Made by a program: the position numbers and the translations under genes. Source: a virus. Taken from it: a stretch of DNA of 26,141 bases. The notes below the pieces were generated by a model. The model saw only the letters and a program-made list of their open reading frames with translations. It made no database searches and was not told the origin of the DNA. This document shows positions 22,255-26,141 of this stretch, one piece after another. The stretch spans positions 1 through 26,141 of the IMG/VR virus record IMGVR_UViG_3300032087_001361; one strand, written 5' to 3'. Position 1 is the stretch's first letter. The number at the start of each line of letters is the position of its first letter.

Positions 22255-22592
22255 TGTCAACATTATATAAATCGACAGGTTTTAATTTAACAACAACTGC
22301 TATAACAAATGTTTACACTTGCCCAGCAGAAACAGAAACTATTATTAAGAATGTCCAGACACACAACTATGGTGGTAATAATGTGGTGTTTGAAATATAT
22401 ATCAGTAAGAACGGGACTGACTATGATATAGCACACCATACAATGACTGCAAAAGATTCGATCAATGCCGTGGATGGTGTATTGGTTTTAGAAGAAGGTG
22501 ATATATTGAAAATGCAAGCAGCCACGGCTAACGCGATTAGCGGTTTGATTTCATATTTGGAGGTTAGAAGTGATACGAAAAACCCGATATAA
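22254..22592 (+). CDS. Small beta-rich tail-region protein (112 aa)
   Basis: 112 residues from ATG 22254, which overlaps the previous stop; a longer frame from 22230 is unlikely because it would overlap the upstream gene by 25 nt. The sequence has TLYKSTGFNLTTTAITNVYT, ETETIIKNVQTHNYGGNNVV, FEIYISKNGTDYDIAHH and VLEEGDILKMQAATANAISG. This is the pattern of small beta-sandwich proteins often found late in phage tail modules, possibly on the virion surface. A hairpin containing the GTGCCCCC motif follows the stop. Confidence 0.65.
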   Translation: MSTLYKSTGFNLTTTAITNVYTCPAETETIIKNVQTHNYGGNNVVFEIYISKNGTDYDIAHHTMTAKDSINAVDGVLVLEEGDILKMQAATANAISGLISYLEVRSDTKNPI

Positions 22593-22599
22593 TTTCGCC

Positions 22600-22623
22600 G
22601 TGCCCCCCTTGTATTCGGGGCAT
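22600..22623 (+). promoter_or_regulatory. Hairpin containing GTGCCCCC before the internal-protein block
   Basis: GTGCCCC (22600-22606) pairs with GGGGCAT (22617-22623) over seven base pairs, including one G-U, around a 10-nt loop. It sits in the 48-nt gap between the last small tail gene and the first ejection-like gene. It is followed by AAAAAGG rather than T residues, so an intrinsic terminator on this strand is unlikely. Confidence 0.5.
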
Positions 22624-22640
22624 AAAAAGGTTATAATATT

Positions 22641-23975
22641 ATGATGCAACAGTACGCAGGTCCCCTCAACCCAGGTGATATGGCTATCCGTGCGAATGAA
22701 CTTTCGCCAGGAATCTCTGCGCTTTTAATGAAGCAGATGCGTAACAATGCGGGCAGTGGCATCTATCAACTACCTGTAGCCAAACAACCAAACCCAGATT
22801 TTTATAATTCAGCATTAGATAATGTACAGAATAATATTAGAACAGCGGCACGTACTGTTAATGCGATGGCGCCTGAAGGTGAGCGACTTGCTTTTGTTAA
22901 TCCTCAAGAAGAAGGTATTTTAAAACTATTAGGCGGCGCAGGAGAACCTGAGCCTGTGACTGGTATTCCTTCTTACTTCAGAGCTTCACAATTTTCAGGA
23001 CCATCATCACCAGGTACATCCAGTTCTGGTGGTATGAGAAGTAGTGGTGCCTCAAGCCAAGGATCAGCTTTCGGCGGCGGAGCATTCAGAGGCGGAGGCG
23101 GTGGTGGAAACAATAGAAACAATCAAGCTGAACGTGATCAAATTCTTAGAGATATTGATAAAGCGATGGAACAAAAAGAAGCCCAAGAAAAAGCAAAAGC
23201 TGCTTATGTCATGACAGGTCCAGCTAACACACAGTTTACACAAGATGCAAAAGGATTAGCTGCAGCTATTACAGAAGCTACAGGTCCAGCATATGCTGAT
23301 CAAGCAAAAGGAGCAATTACTTCTTTTATCGGAGCGGGGGGAGTAGGTGCTGATGGTATGTATGATCCAATGGTAGCTGCCAAAAATTTAATCGCTAAGG
23401 CAAAAGAACTACCAGAAGGTGACGCTAAAAAAGCTTATAAAGATATGGCAGATGCCCTTAAATATAGTTTAGGTTCTTTTGACTATGGTGGTAAAACTTT
23501 GTTTGGTATGGGTGATGGTTATTATTTAGGTGATGATACTAAAAATATTCTACGTGCAGCAAAGACTTATGGTCAACTTCCTAGAGATAAAACATTCTTA
23601 GAGAAAGCGGGAGATGTTATTTCTGGTGTTGGTATTACAGGCTTGCTAAGCAAATTATTCGGCGGTGGTAAAAAATTAGAAGATATGACTCTTGAAGAAT
23701 TAAAAGATTTTTATGATAAACAAGATGCAATGAGAGCTGCTGAAGAAATGCGCAGACGTGATCGCGGTGGAGACAGTGGAAGAGCCCAAGCACCTGCTGT
23801 AATACCTGAAGAAGAAGAGGAAGAAGAGGAAGAGGATATTCTAGATTTCTTTGATTATTACAGAAGATTTAAACAACCCATGTCTTATGAAGATATTATT
23901 AAAAGAGCATACGAAGGAAGCTCAGGTCCTTTATTAGAATCATTTCAAGAAGCTATAGATAGAGAGCAAGAATAA
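22641..23975 (+). CDS. Probable internal virion protein (444 aa)
   Basis: 444 residues with the signature RLAFVNPQEEGILKLLGGAG, EPEPVTGIPSYF near 82-113, which I associate with internal or ejection proteins of marine podoviruses. A low-complexity linker (SSGGMRSSGASSQGSAFGGG, then a run of glycines) separates it from a helical domain (~165-300) and a C-terminal acidic region with nine consecutive glutamates (~392-400) before DILDFFDYYRRF. There are no membrane or catalytic motifs. ATG 22641 is used; ATG 22644 is also possible. It is the first of three consecutive genes linked by TAATG overlaps, like the ejection-protein trios of podoviruses. Confidence 0.7.
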   Translation: MMQQYAGPLNPGDMAIRANELSPGISALLMKQMRNNAGSGIYQLPVAKQPNPDFYNSALDNVQNNIRTAARTVNAMAPEGERLAFVNPQEEGILKLLGGAGEPEPVTGIPSYFRASQFSGPSSPGTSSSGGMRSSGASSQGSAFGGGAFRGGGGGGNNRNNQAERDQILRDIDKAMEQKEAQEKAKAAYVMTGPANTQFTQDAKGLAAAITEATGPAYADQAKGAITSFIGAGGVGADGMYDPMVAAKNLIAKAKELPEGDAKKAYKDMADALKYSLGSFDYGGKTLFGMGDGYYLGDDTKNILRAAKTYGQLPRDKTFLEKAGDVISGVGITGLLSKLFGGGKKLEDMTLEELKDFYDKQDAMRAAEEMRRRDRGGDSGRAQAPAVIPEEEEEEEEEDILDFFDYYRRFKQPMSYEDIIKRAYEGSSGPLLESFQEAIDREQE

Positions 23976-24880
23976 TGGCAATATTAGATTTTTTATTTGG
24001 AAGTAAACAAGCACAACAAGAATCTACTTCGCAAGTTAAGTTACCAGAATATTTAGAAAAAGCTACAGAATCATTAGTAGCAACTGCAGGTGATGTAGCA
24101 AAAGAAGGATACATTCCTTACACAGGTCCAAGGCTTGCAGGGCTATCTGCAATGGAACAACAAGCTATTCAACAAGCCCAAGCAGACAGAGGTGTGGGCG
24201 GTCTCAGGGGGACACAGGCATTCACTGCAGCGACAGCCGCGGGCGCACCACTGACAGGCGCGGAAATCTCCAGCTTCATGGACCCGTACATCTCGAATGT
24301 GGCGGATGTTGCGGCGCGAGAACTCACTCGTCGTTCTGATATTCAAGCACAACAGCAAAGAGCACAGGCGGCACAAGCAGGCGCATTCGGTGGTTCACGT
24401 CAAGCTATCTTAGAAGCAGAGCGTCAAAGAAATTTACAACAAGGTATTGGTGACATCTATACACAAGCACAATCACAAGCATATCAAACAGCGTTAAATG
24501 CGGCACAGCAACAAAGAAAACAACAGCTAGCTTCTGCTGTAGGTATGGGACAACAAGCAACAATTGCAGATACATTAGCTCAAGCAGACATCAGACAACA
24601 GATGGGTCTTGGTGGTTTACAAAGATCAATGGAACAGCAAGCATTAGACTTGGGTTATCAAACATTCTTAGCAGAAAGAGACTATCCAAAGACACAGCTT
24701 GGATTCTATTCAAACATTTTACGTGGTGTGCCTTATGGTTCAACCACAACAACAGTAGGAACACCTCCACCACAGCCAAGTATTTTTTCACAAATAGCAG
24801 GCGCAGGTATTGGCGCGCTAGGTGCAGCAGGAAATCTGGGTTTAGGTTGGAATGATATTACGGGGTTTTTTAATAGCTAA
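23975..24880 (+). CDS. Probable ejection or internal virion protein (301 aa)
   Basis: 301 residues, glutamine- and alanine-rich and mainly helical. The conserved centre reads FMDPYISNVADVAARELTRR, then AQAAQAGAFGGSRQAILEAE and RQRNLQQGIGDIYTQAQSQA. This pattern is familiar from internal virion proteins of marine podoviruses that are injected with the DNA. The C-terminal ~45 residues are glycine/alanine-rich with a weakly hydrophobic stretch (IFSQIAGAGIGALGAAGNLG) that could touch a membrane. ATG 23975 overlaps the preceding stop. Nucleotides ~24181-24330 are markedly richer in G+C than the rest of the gene. Confidence 0.7.
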   Translation: MAILDFLFGSKQAQQESTSQVKLPEYLEKATESLVATAGDVAKEGYIPYTGPRLAGLSAMEQQAIQQAQADRGVGGLRGTQAFTAATAAGAPLTGAEISSFMDPYISNVADVAARELTRRSDIQAQQQRAQAAQAGAFGGSRQAILEAERQRNLQQGIGDIYTQAQSQAYQTALNAAQQQRKQQLASAVGMGQQATIADTLAQADIRQQMGLGGLQRSMEQQALDLGYQTFLAERDYPKTQLGFYSNILRGVPYGSTTTTVGTPPPQPSIFSQIAGAGIGALGAAGNLGLGWNDITGFFNS

Positions 24881-26043
24881 TGGGTATAAAAATAAATAGC
24901 GACGGGTCAATGACTATTACTCTTGATGAGAACAATAATTTACCACAAGAACTTTTAGGCAATCCTAAACTTTTAAAAGAGATAGATGATCTTATGTTTG
25001 CACGATCTACTTCAAATCAAAATCCTAACGAACAGATAGAAGATATGTCTGTACCCTATATTAAGCCAAAAGATATTAGTAAAGATGAATTTATAAAAGA
25101 TATAGATAAAGCTTTAGGTCTTGAAGAAATAGATCCTTTAGATAAATTAGGGTTAGGTTCATTAAAAGATAGTAAGTTAATACAACAACTATTATATGGG
25201 CTAGATGGTACAAAAGAAGATATGCAGGGCGGTATCATGGGATTAAGTTCTGATATATTAGATGCTATCACTCAAGCAAAATTAAAAGCACAAGCAGAGA
25301 AAAATAAAAAAATGTCTGCCCCTGGTAAAGGAAATACTGGAGTAGCTCCCGTAGAAATCGTTGAAGAATTATTACCATTTTTAAAAAATAGCAAATCTAC
25401 TGATAAGAAAAAACAAACAGACAAAAATAAAGAAGATGAGCCTTTAGACATTACTTTAAAAGTTCCAATGGAAGAAGTAATTACAGATGGTAAAGCCGAT
25501 GGACCTGATATAAAATTAAAAAAGAAACCTAAACCACCTTCTAAATTAGATATGTTTATGCGAAACCTAATGACTAAAGATGACTTCTTAATGGATCTAG
25601 GTTCACGCTTAATGAAAGGTGAAGGGTTATTTCCTGGAGCTATTGAAGCAACTAAGACTCAAAAAGCAGCGGATGCTTCTGAAGCTGCTACTGCTTTACA
25701 AACTGAATTAACAAAATCTTTAATCAGAGAAAGAGGCAAGCCTGTTGATGTTATTGAAATTGCTGACATCGAAGCCAGAGCCGTGGCTGATCCTGTAGAA
25801 AATCCAAAAGCATATGAAGCAGCTTTACTTAAATCTATTAAAAGACAAACTACTGATACTCCAGGAGCAGCAAACATAGATACGTTAATGATGTTAAGTA
25901 TGATGTCTCCTGACTCAGATACAAGAGAACTTGCTACTAATCTTTTACAGCAAGAATTAGGTCGTTATAATTTACCAACGGATGGTCAAGGTGGAGGAAC
26001 CAGCCAACCCATAATAAGTTATCAACAAAAAAAGACCAGTTAA
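24880..26043 (+). CDS. Probable internal virion protein (387 aa), unknown
   Basis: 387 residues, lysine- and aspartate-rich, mainly helical, with disordered lysine-rich stretches (NSKSTDKKKQTDKNKEDEPL near 168-187, KLKKKPKPPSKLDMFMRNLM near 208-227). It begins with a strand pair, IKINSDGSMTITLDENNN, and ends in a GGGTSQPIISYQQKKTS tail. The middle includes DLGSRLMKGEGLFPGAIEAT, and the C-terminal third is alpha-helical. No membrane segment or enzyme motif is seen. The start overlaps the previous stop (TAATG), which places it in the same translational unit as the two ejection-like genes. No family is recognised. Confidence 0.65.
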   Translation: MGIKINSDGSMTITLDENNNLPQELLGNPKLLKEIDDLMFARSTSNQNPNEQIEDMSVPYIKPKDISKDEFIKDIDKALGLEEIDPLDKLGLGSLKDSKLIQQLLYGLDGTKEDMQGGIMGLSSDILDAITQAKLKAQAEKNKKMSAPGKGNTGVAPVEIVEELLPFLKNSKSTDKKKQTDKNKEDEPLDITLKVPMEEVITDGKADGPDIKLKKKPKPPSKLDMFMRNLMTKDDFLMDLGSRLMKGEGLFPGAIEATKTQKAADASEAATALQTELTKSLIRERGKPVDVIEIADIEARAVADPVENPKAYEAALLKSIKRQTTDTPGAANIDTLMMLSMMSPDSDTRELATNLLQQELGRYNLPTDGQGGGTSQPIISYQQKKTS

Positions 26044-26051
26044 CATAACTA

Positions 26052-26069
26052 AAGAAGCGCAAGCTTTTT
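26052..26069 (+). terminator. Weak terminator-like hairpin with GCAA loop
   Basis: AAGAAGC (26052-26058) pairs with GCTTTTT (26063-26069) around a GCAA tetraloop, with one G-U pair. The T-run is part of the stem, so termination would be weak at best. It lies in the 50-nt gap between the last complete gene and the partial gene at the right edge. Confidence 0.3.
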
Positions 26070-26093
26070 GAATGCACGAAAGTGTAAAGGAAA

Positions 26094-26141
26094 ATGGAAC
26101 TAGACACAAATAATATAGGACCTATACGAACTAGAACTCTT
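26094..26141 (+). CDS. Start of a further gene, cut by the window edge
   Basis: ATG 26094 opens a frame that is uninterrupted to the last base (16 codons, beginning MELDTNNIGPIRTRTL). AAAGGA (26086-26091) precedes it with unusually short spacing. The gene probably continues the internal-virion-protein block. No product can be named from so few residues. Confidence 0.5.
   Translation, partial: MELDTNNIGPIRTRTL

Noticed and set aside
1-26141. tRNA genes, insertion sequences, integrase or attachment sites
   Set aside because: No cloverleaf-like segment, transposase, recombinase or long direct repeat was noticed on reading; gaps between genes are all shorter than about 115 nt.

Overview
This window is the virion-assembly region of a tailed double-stranded DNA phage. 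All recognisable genes lie on the + strand, tightly packed and often overlapping (five TAATG stop/start junctions). It is cut at both ends: a small-terminase gene enters from the left and an unidentified gene runs off the right edge. No integrase, tRNA, CRISPR array or insertion sequence was seen. Base composition is AT-rich by eye. Protein styles (the tail-fibre motif DLQIYHDG, the large portal, a scaffold with WFGG and YYSELD motifs, phage GroES and Hsp20) resemble marine podoviruses of alphaproteobacteria or cyanobacteria. The neck follows phage P22: a large portal, a gp4-like adaptor and a gp10-like stabilisation protein. The host cannot be fixed from sequence alone. A relation to HMO-2011-type podoviruses is a guess from gene content.

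Layout: 2-2008 packaging motor (small and large terminase, with a 33-codon ORF at their junction). 2019-4442 portal. 4444-6867 large lectin-like protein (LamG-like, SPRY-like and three diverged C-terminal repeats). 6880-9518 a small basic protein, then three envelope-directed proteins. 9504-10584 chaperone block: a consensus sigma70 promoter, Hsp20, a hairpin, a 72-aa protein and a GroES homologue. 10589-13688 head block: a probable promoter with structured leader, scaffold, a small conserved protein, a putative decoration protein and the major capsid protein, followed by a hairpin. 13800-19987 small virion proteins, two adaptors flanking a protein made of exact 20-residue repeats, a tail fibre and a fibre-assembly-like protein. 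19987-22592 a small membrane protein, the gp10-like protein and two small proteins. 22641-26043 three probable internal or ejection proteins.

The most unusual signal is in the DNA/RNA rather than in a protein. The 8-mer GGGGGCAC occurs 11 times on the two strands. Three intergenic copies sit just before start codons, three others (as GTGCCCCC) form arms of intergenic hairpins after gene ends, and five lie inside genes in differing reading frames. Two of the hairpins have identical 9-nt arms with different loops. This suggests a phage-specific regulatory or processing element. Other observations worth following are the chaperone block with its own promoter, the three-gene envelope cassette with a dual-coding overlap, and the 20-residue repeat protein.
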